From: Gyrodactylus bullatarudis
Taxonomy: Eukaryota; Platyhelminthes; Monogenea; Gyrodactylidea; Gyrodactylidae
Assembly: GCA_012064415.1 (NCBI GenBank)
Contig: SSNU01000286.1
Coordinates: 1-64,000 of the forward strand
Direction of reading: 5' to 3'
DNA: 64,000 nt
In this document: one piece after another, positions 23,264 to 35,300 of the stretch
Layout of the letters: each line of letters opens with the position of its first letter
Position numbering within the stretch: the stretch's first letter is position 1
Program-made: the position numbers and the translations under genes
The notes under the pieces: model-generated
The model's input: only the letters and a program-made list of their open reading frames with translations
Told to the model about the DNA's origin: nothing
Databases searched by the model: none

Positions 23264-24091
23264 CCTATGATTTTTATAACGTGACTAGGGTCTCTTTCAA
23301 GGTGTAATATCACTCGGCTCTCTATCTGTCACTCTTCTATATGGGGTAGTGATTAGCCAATTGAAAATCAATTCATTAATTTATCTTATTGGTTGAAAAT
23401 TAATTTTGATTAAATCATACATTTCGACTTGAAATCGTTTATTTCTACAATCGATATTTACATAAATTCTATCACTCAGCCAAAGGTTAGTCATCGTCAC
23501 AAGAAGAATAAACAACTCATTGACATTAGGGCTTCAAATCTGTCATGTTCACTATTCAAAATGTTTAACCATGAGTTTTTTTGCTAGCCAAAGCTCATAA
23601 CTTAATCGATGCAAGTTATAATGAAAAATAATGTAATTTCTCGATATAAATTCAACCTAGAGATTCATTTGAATTTTGTTATAGAAAATTCATCTCAGAT
23701 TTCACTTGGTCACCCACACTCACTGAATACAAACGAACATGAAACCCGTTAATTGTATAATAAACGTCTATTTGTTCAGTTAGATTATGAATTTTTGAGG
23801 ATTTATAGAATTCAAACTAGAATTTAAAAATTCATTTATTTCAGTAGAGTAATACAATATAATAATTTAACTGCGTAGAAAAATAGTCAACAAAATGTAA
23901 AATTGATATTTTTTTCCAAGCGATCTGTTATTTGTCATCTTGATTTCATTTGATGTGTGCCAAATTGTTATTTTCTTTGAGTTAGTAGTTTGTAGCAAGT
24001 AATAAATAAGATAATCATGGTATTTTCTGTACATTGTTACTGGTATTATTTTTATTCGTTAATAATTTGTTGGGATCATGCTGATCTTAGA
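23264..24091. other. convergent spacer, no gene seen
   Basis: 828 bp between two convergent stops (309-aa gene and syntaxin). A/T-rich with no repeat or ORF I can support; it should contain both 3' UTRs. Confidence 0.4.
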
Positions 24092-26250
24092 TTATGCTGT
24101 CTTCGTGGCTAAGGGAATCGCTATCGCCAATATAATTATCAACAAGATTAGGAATACCACAAAGGCTAGGATCCACTTTTTCTATGAGGGAAAAATAGGA
24201 AAATTAAATGAACGTGCGCGATATTATGTAACAGGATAATTTCAACTGCATCAAGTAAAACATTAACCATTGAACAAATGTTAAGAAAGACACGAATAAA
24301 TACAAAGAAAAACCCAATTCTTTTTTCATTTAATTACAAGATAATTCAATTTGTATTATAAAATTGTGCAAATTTTATCAATAATGTAATATGTATTAAT
24401 AACAGAAACACCTAAAATGGAAATACCTCCTTTCTTGTAATATAACAATCAGGTTTTCTACACAATTCATCCTGTTTTGGAATTTTTCGACTTGTTAGAA
24501 TGATCAACACGATTGTTGGTCTTGCGCAAAAACGGCAACTAAAATTAAAGTATATCAGAGCTCTTCTTATCGTTTTTGATTTAATATGTAATTTTAAAAT
24601 TTATTCTAATTGGGATAAAATACAGTTATTAGTTCAATGAGATATGCAAAGTTCCCCTTCAAGATATATATGTAATCTCAGACAAGGAAGTGGATTTTCA
24701 GTTTTGTTGTTCAACATCCTCCCCTTAAGAGCCAGATTCCAGATTGACTTATTAATTTTCAAAAACATGAGACTATCGCAAATATGCATTTATCTTCTTC
24801 AATTTATACCAGATTCGCATAATTATTTTTGTAACTATTTTAAATAATTTTACACAAACAATAAAAATATAAAGTTCTTTCCGAACATTCAACCTTGATC
24901 CTTGTAGTTTGGGTAGATATAGTAAAAAACTTTGTGATGCTTTAAACTTTAATTGTTCTCAATGAAAAAAATGAACTCACTTTGGTTGCCTTTTTCTTGT
25001 ACTCCACAGCTTTGGTAATTTGAACTTTTCCTTCCGCCACGTAGTCTTTTGATTGACTCACATTGTAACTAATATCGTTAACTTGATCTCCCTATTACAG
25101 TAAATTAAATTAGTTCATTTTTACAAAAAATTTTAGTTTAAACCTTAAACTTTAAGGTGTTTACAATCAATTAGTATTATTATTATTATTATTACAGGTA
25201 TTACTTGTATAACCTGAATTATATTCTTATGCAAACTTAATTTTTCGATAAAATTGATTACGGAGAATGAAAAAAAGAATTGAAATGCTTGAGTTTTTTG
25301 TTAGCAATATTAAAGGATGAATAAGTAGAGTGATAAATATGCTTAGAAGAGAATATAAACTCACTTGACTGTGGATAAGTGTAGACATTTCTGTTATCAT
25401 CTCAGCTAATTCATTGATGCTATTTTCAAGTTTAATGATCTCCTGATGACGAGCCTCAATTTCAGCTAATGTCACTTTTGCTTCCGCTGTGTCTTTGACG
25501 ATCTACAAGATTTTACAACAAAAAAACCTGTCAGTATTCTGCATGATAAAATGTAGATTTTTCTTAGTTTATAGGGTAATCTTACATTTGATGTGAAAAT
25601 TTGCATATCTTGAGTGTTGAGAATATTGTCTAATTCTTGTTCGGTTGGAGCTTTGCCCACTAGAAAAGAAGAAAAATTAGAAGAGTTTCCTCATTCTGAG
25701 AGACTGCTACTACTCAGTAGTACTCACAAATATCATACTGTCTAATAAGACGGTCCTTGCACTTTTGTTTAAAATCCAATTGGCTATTATTATAGTTAAC
25801 CATGGTTTCTTTGAATGATTGTGCCATAGAAGAGACATTATTTTGTTTGATTTTTATTTCAGCTGGAGTCCCTTCAGTGCTGTTTTTCAAGTCTGCCTGC
25901 AATTTTTTCAGTTCTCTTGATATGTTAGATATATTTTCCTTTACTGAGCCCTCAAGAGATTCCAACCTCTTTCGAGCCTCTAAAGAAATTATAAAATCGA
26001 AAAAATACCCTCAGACTCTGCAGAAGCTGAAAGAATATCATTCTGAACACTTTTAATTGCTTGAGTGTTCTGTTGAAAACTGTCAAGCTTGGTACGAATA
26101 TCTTCCATTTTCGAAAGAAAATTATTCAAATAATCATTATTTGTATATGCTTCCCTGACATTAGACGTGTCAACATCTGGTTTTGATGCCTAACCATTAC
26201 TAGTATTTGATTATTACTTGATTTATAATAGGAAGGAGATCTTTAACCAT
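24092..26250 (-). CDS. syntaxin (plasma-membrane Qa-SNARE, syntaxin-1/4 type)
   Basis: t-SNARE for vesicle fusion at the plasma membrane. Seven exons: 26218-26250, 26009-26189, 25728-25979, 25586-25659, 25365-25502, 24981-25091, 24092-24181. They add up to 292 aa, the usual syntaxin-1 length, with every phase matching. An N-peptide-like start (MVKDLLPIIN) is followed by Habc helices (FKQKCKDRLIRQYDI), the linker FTSNIVKDTAEAK and the SNARE motif (IEARHQEIIKLENSINEL, STLIHSQ with the zero-layer Gln at an exon end, then GDQVNDISYNV). A C-terminal membrane anchor, WILAFVVFLILLIIILAIAI, has only a few residues after it. Introns 1 and 2 are 28 and 29 nt; the last is 799 nt. The start is chosen because it places the N-peptide correctly. 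Confidence 0.93.
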
Positions 26251-26377
26251 AATCGTTTCTTTGGGATAAAGTTTACTATTTTGAAATGTGTTCAGAAAAA
26301 TAAACTCAGACCTTTATACAAAGTTAGCGAAGAACTTTAAACAATTAACCGCTCACTTCAAATGTCTTAATTAACGA
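26251..26377. promoter_or_regulatory. 127-bp divergent promoter region
   Basis: Separates the start codons of syntaxin (-) and the PWWP2-like gene (+). No motif stands out. Shared regulation is an inference from spacing. Confidence 0.35.
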
Positions 26378-29300
26378 ATGGACACAAATCCTGAAGAAAG
26401 TGATAAAATCGTTGACGAAAAATTATATTTAACTGTTAAAATATCAAGTTTAAGGGATAACATTCTTCAAGTTTCTGGTTATTTCCGAGACAAACTCTTC
26501 CGAGGTATATTAATAGGCGAGTCTAAAGAGTGCGATAATTTTTAATTGATTTGATATTCTAGCCTAATAAAAAAGTCATTAGTTGATCACGAAAAGATTA
26601 AAAACTTAAAGTTAGTTGGATCCTGTGTGTCCGATCGTTATTCAATCAAAGGAAATCATAATCGATTCCTGGGCAGAAGAATTTTCTCAGATAATAAGTC
26701 GAAAAATTCTTACTTCAGTCAAAAGACATTAAGATCAAGAACACAACTTTGTGATAACTGCAAGACAACTTGCAAACCAGTTAATACCCCCTCTTTCAAT
26801 GGTGAAAACAATCATTTAAACGTTGTCGAAAAGAAACAAAGGTCTGTTTATAAAAGTAACAAATATTTTACATGGCTGATTTTATTCTTTAAATTTAGAT
26901 CAGATAACCAAAGCATAGTTTTAGACGAACTTAGTGACCAAGGAAGTGTCTGTTCACAACCAGTTACTATCACAGACAATAAAAGAGCGTTGAGAAATTT
27001 ATCCCTAAAAATATCCAAAGCCGTCAGTCCTTTGCCATCAAAAAATTTAATATCCTCACAAAAGAAAACAAGTTCGAAAAGTTCAGAAAATAAACGTGGT
27101 CCAAAAACTCCTAATAAATCAGTAGTCATGAAGAAAACAGAACCAGTCAAGCGACGTTCACGATCCATTCGGGAGGACGACAAAAAACATGAGAATGTCT
27201 CTGTAACAGAGGCTAGTCAAAAAAAGTCATTCGATAGCAATACTGACTCTTCTGGGATATTTTCTTCAAGTCCAGTTAAATTGGGGATTTCAATTCGACG
27301 TGTTAAAGATTGTGAAAAGCCAAAAAATCGGTGGATTAAAGCTGAACGGGCACGTAGATCGCAAGAAGTTGATTCGGAACCTTGTTACACATCTTCAATT
27401 GTATTATCAGCTAGCTCCAATTCTAATACTGAACAATCTCTGACCGATAATGCTACTTACACCTTGGCTAAATCTGTTAATGATACATTCAATTCTGGCA
27501 ATCGTGAGTAATTTAATGATAATGATTAATTAATAGTAAATTATTAGTAACTAAACTAATTTGAATATTTACCAGAATTTATATTTAAATGGCTCTCATT
27601 TGCTACATAATTCAACTGGATTTCAGTATCAAAAACCCGTTTAGGAATTATTTTTACAATTTATAATCTAATTTATCAGTAATATATTTTCCCTCCTACT
27701 TGAACGTGTATTTTGAATCTTATCATGCCCGACTGGCTATTACCATCATTTTACTATATAATTTTCCCACCTGCTTAGACTACTCAATTCTTTTAAGTAT
27801 AATACCTTGTTTTATAGTAATTTTATCTTGGAAGAGTAAATTTTTCACTCTAAAGTCTAAATTTACTCATACACTAAAATCATAAACTTTTTATTCTTCA
27901 GAAAAAACAAATCAAAATTCTGATGATTTAGACCTGATAAATGAACAACCAATTTCCCTAAAGATTCGAATTAATCGGACATCAAGTACATCTAGTAGTA
28001 TTCCTCGAGTTGTCGATTCCACCAACAGTGATTCATCCAAAGTTAATTTGAAAGATTCCAAATTCAATATTGGCGATGTTGTCTGGAGTAAATTAGCAGG
28101 ATGGCCTTATTGGCCAGCTGTTGTCACAGAATTGAATGAGTCTGAGACGCATTCAGGCAAAATTATCGCAACACTCAGATGGTTCGCATGGAATCAAGTC
28201 TCATTCATGGAATGTGATAAACTGGTACCTTTTCTTGAGGAATATGATAAAAAGTGAGTCTCAATCATGCTAGTAAATAATTTATTTAGCAGAAGAATTA
28301 TTTTATCCTCTTTTAATTATGACTGCTCGACAAATTTGAGGTTCATTGGTTTTTCATGATTATTTTTTTCGCTTCTAATATATTGAATCAATTTCGAAAC
28401 TGTTTTTTCGATTGACTGGGAAATTGTATTTCAAGTTTTGAACCGACTGATCTCAGTGTCTCGGTGCCATCTAGTTGATAGTTATCAATTTAAAAAAATA
28501 ACATGAAAGCCAGTTCTTAATTAATTAATTATCATCGTCTCATCGTGACTCATCAGATACAAAGAGCTGGTTCTTTTTTCATAGCATTTTTATTACAAGA
28601 ATACATGACTCAGTTTAGTCAATTATCCGATACTGAAATCTTGTCAATCTTTTTTTGTGCAAAATCGATCATTTCTCTGTTATTCGATTGACTCTTGAAG
28701 TAATTACGTTTTAATCTGATCAATCTCTAAATTTAACTATTGAATATCAGACAATGTTCAAGAGACATCTAAAGAGAAAATTCCTCTCTCATTTCAATAG
28801 GTTTATAAATCTATATAAATCGGAGTATAAATCTACTTGGTTGCTGGTCTAATAGTTTCTGTCGACCTAACAACATCCTTTTACAATATACATTTTTTGG
28901 CACATCTTTTAGTGTTTTTATCATTTATCAATCTTTAATCATATCAAGGTTTTATGAGAGTAGAATACAAGTAATAACAATGGTCTTGATTAGTCATTTT
29001 ACCTAGACTTATTTCTTCTCAAATCTTTTTCAATGGATTTTATTTGATAAAATTTATTTTTGAAAAAAACTAAAGTCTTCAGAATTTCGCCTGAGCATTT
29101 TTAGCGTCAAGTCATACCTGAATTACACTATAAAATAATAAAATTTTGTCTAATATCGCAAAGATCTTGCCTCTAAACTGTTTTCCAAAAATCCAATTCT
29201 CTGATGCAGAATAAAATGTTCTTTAATTTCGGTAAAAACTATAGAAGATTTCAAAGTTGAAATGATCGGTTTTTAATTTTCAAATGAAAATGGAAAAATT

Positions 29301-32300
29301 GTAATTTTTCTATCTGACTCTAGTTACAGACTCCCGTCTTTTCCTGCCGATAACGCAATCGCCATTAATTAAAACTACTTTTGTTCGAGAAGAACAATGT
29401 CTTTAATTGATTTTCCATCATGAATAAGTTTATCAATTTGATTAAAGTTCAACCAGCCTCTATTTTTCTCAAGATCTTGAATAATAAATCTCAAGTTTAA
29501 TATGGCTAAACGAGATACTAAAATATTTTACTTTTTCATTTTCCTTTTATTCTTTCCCAAAGATATAACAAAAACAGAAAAGGTGCTTCCTACCATCAGG
29601 CAGTCAAAGAGGCATATGAATCAGTCAATAATCCTCCGAATATCGATGAAAAAGCAGCTCTACCTGAAACTATAGATGTTCCCTCAAATGTTAAAAAAAC
29701 CCGAGTAATTATTGTCCCTCTCTAACTATAAATTTGTCATGATCCTTGTTTATTTATTGTAATGTGAATAGATTTTGAGAATATGACATATTTTTATACA
29801 GTAGTCTTTAACAGTCCAATTGCTCTATTTATTTTTTCTATTCTATCTAGGTTCGAAGAAAACGTAAAGATTCCTTTGATCCACCTAAAAGAAAAAAGAA
29901 GCCAAAGATTAACGATATCAATACCACCACTGCCAATCATGATATTATACAATGTGTGAGTATTATCTTCAAAATTTTGGAAAATACTCATAACTCATCA
30001 AAAACACATTTATATTCCCGAGGTATATTAGCTCTTTCTTGTTCAAAATTGTTTGATAAGTAGGGTGGAAAATAAATGGAATAAAATATCGAAAAAATAT
30101 CTTAAAAATGGCAAATAAATCGCAATCTTATTTTTGAAAATGGAAAAATGGGGGGAAATTTTAGTCCAGTGCGTTAGCATACGAAATACAAGTTTCTTTT
30201 CTTTGAATGTTTAATTCTTATCATGAAAATACTTTAGTTTTGAAAAATATCTTTCAACATAAGCTGAAATCGGCTTCCAACTCAACAAAAGATTGTACTC
30301 CATAGTACTAATATTTTCATCTTCCATTTTTACATTTTTTGAATATTTTTCGGTTTCGCTGGCTTTTCAAGTATCCTTTTAAAAGGATCCTCTTTATATC
30401 GAGATTCTGCACGATTTCAATTCCTTTCCTTAATGAAGTTTTATAATTCTTCATTTTTTATCCAATAGTTTTTAATAGCTTCAACCCATTTTGTAGTGAA
30501 CGGAGTTGGAGGCCTTTTCAAATCTGAGAGGAAATCTCTGCGTGATTTATTTTTAATGGTGCCTTAACAGAGCCTAGGTAAGAAATTAATAGGAGAAGAT
30601 GGGAAACCGAGACAAAAGAGGACACCAAAGGATTGGAAAAAGGGGAAAAATGGAAACTTGAGATTAAAATCGCAAAATTATCTAGGAAACTAAAAGGTGT
30701 AGAGAATTAATTTTTGGGTTATTTAGGGAAATAATAGTAGTTGACAGGGGTATTTTGAAAAATGCCATGATTTTCTGACACTATTTTGTAAAATGCCATG
30801 ACTTTTTTAAAAAATGCCGGGACACACTGGAATATTTTTGAAAAATGCCATGAAATTTTTCAATTTTTTCTAATTCTCTATCTTGATGTAAGTTTGCTTA
30901 GTTTTTGTCTTGATATCCTGTTGCCAAGATTCCTCAATTCAAGGGATTACGAAAAAAACATAAGAAAAAGTCAATGGATCCAAATTTATTCAACGAATTT
31001 TTTCTGCCTCAGATCTGAATCTCTTTTTCTTTGGCCGTCCTCGCTGAGAGATCTTGTCTCGGAATTCCGTTATGCTCGCCGAATTCACACGAGAATTTAT
31101 TGTTACCAATGTCAACGTTCTTATATACCTTATTCGAAAGGTCTTGACCAACACGGAAATGTTTCTCGTTAACGGATGGGAAAACATCCAAGGTCCGTGC
31201 AATCCCAATCTTATCGAAAATCTTTGTGAAATAATCTTTGTGTATAACTCATTTGTTTGTGCTTAAAGTCTTGAGCGTTCTGTGTAAATGCTTCCGAGCT
31301 TGTTCACGAATTGATATAGAAAATTGAAAGTGTGACAGCCTCTTATGTCTTTTAGGAAACTGTTAGTTGACTCTGCAATATTCGACGTGAGATTTCCATA
31401 GCGGCACTTAGGAAAAGCATGTTCTGCCCAATTTGAAGGATCGATTTCCTTTAAGTAATTAGCCACAGAGGAGTTTTTGAGTCGAATTTGGGCCATTAAG
31501 GTTTCGAATTCTCTTTTTTCTGTTGCGCTGGCGGTCTTGAAAAGCAAGAAATTGACTCTCCTGTTGAAGTTCAGTTGAAATTCGCAGCCATCTTTCTTGC
31601 ATTTGACACTGTAGAACGAAGAAGTGGTTTTCGCAACTCTGTCTAGTGGTGCGGGGGGGAGGTTTTTAGGGGGGTTTGGTTGCTATAAGATTGATGGGGG
31701 ATTATTTATGTAAAGAATCGTAGCCTCATAGGGATTGCTAATACCTTGGCAACAGGATATCAAGACAAAAACTAAGCAAATTTACATCAAGATAGAGAAT
31801 TAGAAAAAATTGAAAAATTTCATGGCATTTTTCAAAATACCCCTGCCAACCACTATTATTTTCCTAAATAATTTTTTGATATATTTTTTTGGAAAAGCAC
31901 AGTTGATTATGATATAAAAAATAGAAAAAATCGCAAATTTTTCACCCTATTGATAAGTAATGGGACTGCAACTTTAACAAAAAAATTTCATCTTGGATAA
32001 AAATAATTTTTCAGAAGGTGAAGCTTGATGCCTCTCTAATAGTCCTCATCTTGCACCGTCTGATAATCATCATTACAAATCTCTAGAACTTTTTCTCAAG
32101 GTCAAACATTTTATATCAAAAGAGATGAAGTAGAAAAAGGATTTTATCACTTTGTCAACTCTTAATTTAAAGAATTCTTTGCTGTTTGGATTAGAAAACC
32201 ACAAATTCTTTGTGAGAAATGTCTCAATTCATGGGGAAGGTATTTTTTACTGATTTCCAATTTATCTTTCTCAAGGATTTTCTCAATAAAATTATTTCTT

Positions 32301-35300
32301 GTATTCAGTCACATTAATTACCGCAAAACCTAATATGATGAGGAACATTAAAATGAACATTTATATCAGCATTTATCCCATCATTTTACTTTCTATACGA
32401 TCTCCCCTCAGCTTATGATCAATGTAACTTGATTCAATTCTAATTTATTCACAAAAATATCTCTTTCAAAGATTTTAGAGACATTTTTCGTTAGTCTCAC
32501 TTCCTAATTCAATATACATATTTGATAAAGAGTAATGTAAAAAATCTAAGCATTCTATATATACTAAAACTATAAACCAAATCGACAGAATTTAGATTCC
32601 TCATCTTAAAAAATAATTTCCTCAAGATGAGAACCCCAAATGTAGTTGAATAATCCCTTTGGAAGCACTAATATCGTAGCTTTAGCAAATTTCACCTTGT
32701 AACTCATTAAAAATTATCACCTCATGTAACGATGATCAGATTATCTTTGACCCTCAAAATATTGATTTTATACTTTAATCCAGTACATTCTTCATCCTCT
32801 TGCTTATAAATGGCCTAAAACGTTTTAATCTGATTATTGATCTTTGAAAATTGACTTTATTCCATCCCATTCTCATTATCTCATGTATTTAGCCATTTAG
32901 TCAAGTCTTTTAAGATTTGTTAGCCACTATCCAATTGGTACATTTACATTGCCAGTAATAACAAACCACCATTAAATGTTGAGTTAAAGGATTAAATTCA
33001 TCTATTATTATTTTTTACCATGAATTGATCTGGTAGGAACGCTGACGATGATGCTCTTTATATACAGTAAATCACACATTATTTTATTCTTTCTGTATGA
33101 ATTTCAACTTTTCTACACAGACAGTTGACCTTGTGAGCAGAATATGTATTTTATTCCATAATCAGTGTATTTAATTTCCTGTGAAAAGTTCTTCTCTTTC
33201 TAATCTCATTCCGAGAGATATGATGAATTTAGCTTCTCATTCTCGTATGTTCTCTCTCTCTTTGTGTTTTTTATACACACAATCTTGACTGACTCAAGAA
33301 ACCCATCATTGGTTCTATAGTTTATTTTCTACCATCTCTTTGGTAACTACAAATCCTTCTTGGTTAACATTCACTTGTAAGTTTATATGTCTACATTGGC
33401 CCTCGAGGACACTTTCAGTTCATATTCGGGTTTGATGTGAAGAGCTCATCTAGTTTTTCAACCAGAGTTGAATTTAAGAGTTAAAATTTTAATACGTCTT
33501 CTCAACTCGGCTGGGAGTTGTATGATAAAAGTTTGGTATAACCAAAATTGATCATGATCTTAAGTTCTGAATAGCTCTTGAGTTTAAGAAACATAGTAAA
33601 CATTTTTATCAAAAATTATTATTTTCCTCATTGTTTGGATTTGAGATCATTTTCGATTTTCTGAAGAAAAAAGATCATTGATTACCAACTTCATTTATTG
33701 ATCACATATTTTCATTGATCCAGTGATTTGTCTTCAAATTAGAATTTTCTATAATCATTCAATGTGTGCTTGATTTGTATTGGAACTGATCGAGAAAAAA
33801 CGTTTTTCTTTGTATCTAATAATTAAAGTGCCAAATTTGCCTCCAGATACATGTGACACCCTAACAGAAAAAAGGCCACTTGAAAAAAATCAACTCATAC
33901 CACAGCCTAATCAAGAATAGGTTTTTGCAAATGAATTCCTTATCATTCAATGAGAGATTATATAGATAGTTGTTAGATTATGTAACGCAACCATTTCATC
34001 AGACAGATTGAAATACTTCTTCAATCCACATATATATCCATAAATGGTTTTTTCTAGGACTATAATACTGCTTCAAGATTATAATTGGTTTAATTTTCTA
34101 AAGTGTCCTATAGTTGTGTTATAATCTTGGGATATCTAGCATCCATTTACTTTTGTAAAATTTCAATACCCGAATAATCAGCATTGAACAGATTTTTTGA
34201 AATTTCCAAACACACTTTCTTAATATATTTTGGTTGAGTTCAATTCGATCCATCTAGACTCCAAAGTTATAAAATACACAGAATCGTGAATAGCATAATT
34301 AAATGACTGATAATAGGTTTTTAATTTAACAAAAAAATAAAATTCTAACCTTAATGACTTGAATAGAGTATAGATTTATTAGAGGCTCAGATAAGATAAG
34401 CCGTTGATTTTATCTCTTGTTCAATTAGTCTTGAAAAAATAAATTTTAATAGACCTTATGAAGAGATAATTACTCTTCCATTGGCTAATTTCGAAATTCA
34501 CAAATTGACGAATATCTACCAGGAAAAATAATAGTTTAACCCTAGAATGTAAACTCGGGTTAAAAATAACCCAAGTCAATTTCAAAACTAAATATTTTTC
34601 TTTTGTATTTTTCTCCCTCTCAGCTCTCATGTAATCTCAAATGAGCTTTTTATAAATAAAACAGTTCCAATCCCCTCTCAGATTTCACTTTAGTTTTGTT
34701 TCTATGATCGATGAAAAAAAGTCGCATGTACAGTAACTATAGGTTAAAAATAACCCAAATCAACATATGACTGAAATCGAATGTTTTTAGGTGTCGGTTG
34801 TACAAGCCTTTTCGGTTATCTTCTTTTGTATCATACTTCATTATTAAAATTCACCATGTCCAATCAAGACGATATTCTACGAGCTCCAAGAGTTTTAGCT
34901 AAAGACATTTTTAGTGATTCAGACTTGTCAGAATCAGAAGCGGAAGATAATATTATCAGTGATTTATATTCATCTTCTGAAAATGATGAAGAAGATCAGA
35001 CAATACCAAAATTACAATCGAAATGCGGAACTTATCTGTACACTACTCAGAGAAGAACTCAGGCGAGAACTCCTTCAAGAAATATCTTCCGATCTACTCC
35101 GGGTTTGAAAAAAGAATGTTCAAAATTGATCGATTGTGATGAATTTTTCTTGCATTTCATAAACCATAAGATGCTCAGAGACATTGAGAAATCAGTTGGA
35201 TAACCATCAACCTCTACTTTGGATGGTGTCGTAATAAAGATATGGATTTAGAAGAATTATGGATTGATAGATATGGTCCTATCGATATTCGATAATATAT

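Larger units (their letters stand above)
30061..31949 (-). mobile_element. hAT-like element with 8-bp target-site duplication
   Basis: Termini TAGGGTGGAAAAT (left) and inverted TAGGGTGAAAAAT (right) are flanked by a perfect 8-bp duplication, TTGATAAG, at 30053-30060 and 31950-31957. An 8-bp TSD with short TIRs is the hAT signature. Inside the left part, on the minus strand, lies a remnant of the hAT C-terminal region. A Mutator-like element (about 30719-31872) is inserted within it. The whole lies in intron 6 of the PWWP2-like gene. Confidence 0.88.

Noticed and set aside
26842..26898. Retaining the hydrophobic segment SNKYFTWLILFFKF as a membrane anchor of the PWWP protein
   Set aside because: A 57-nt intron with a GTCTGT donor and TTTAG acceptor removes it in frame, and a TM segment makes no sense in a chromatin protein. 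Retention cannot be fully excluded since it has no stop.
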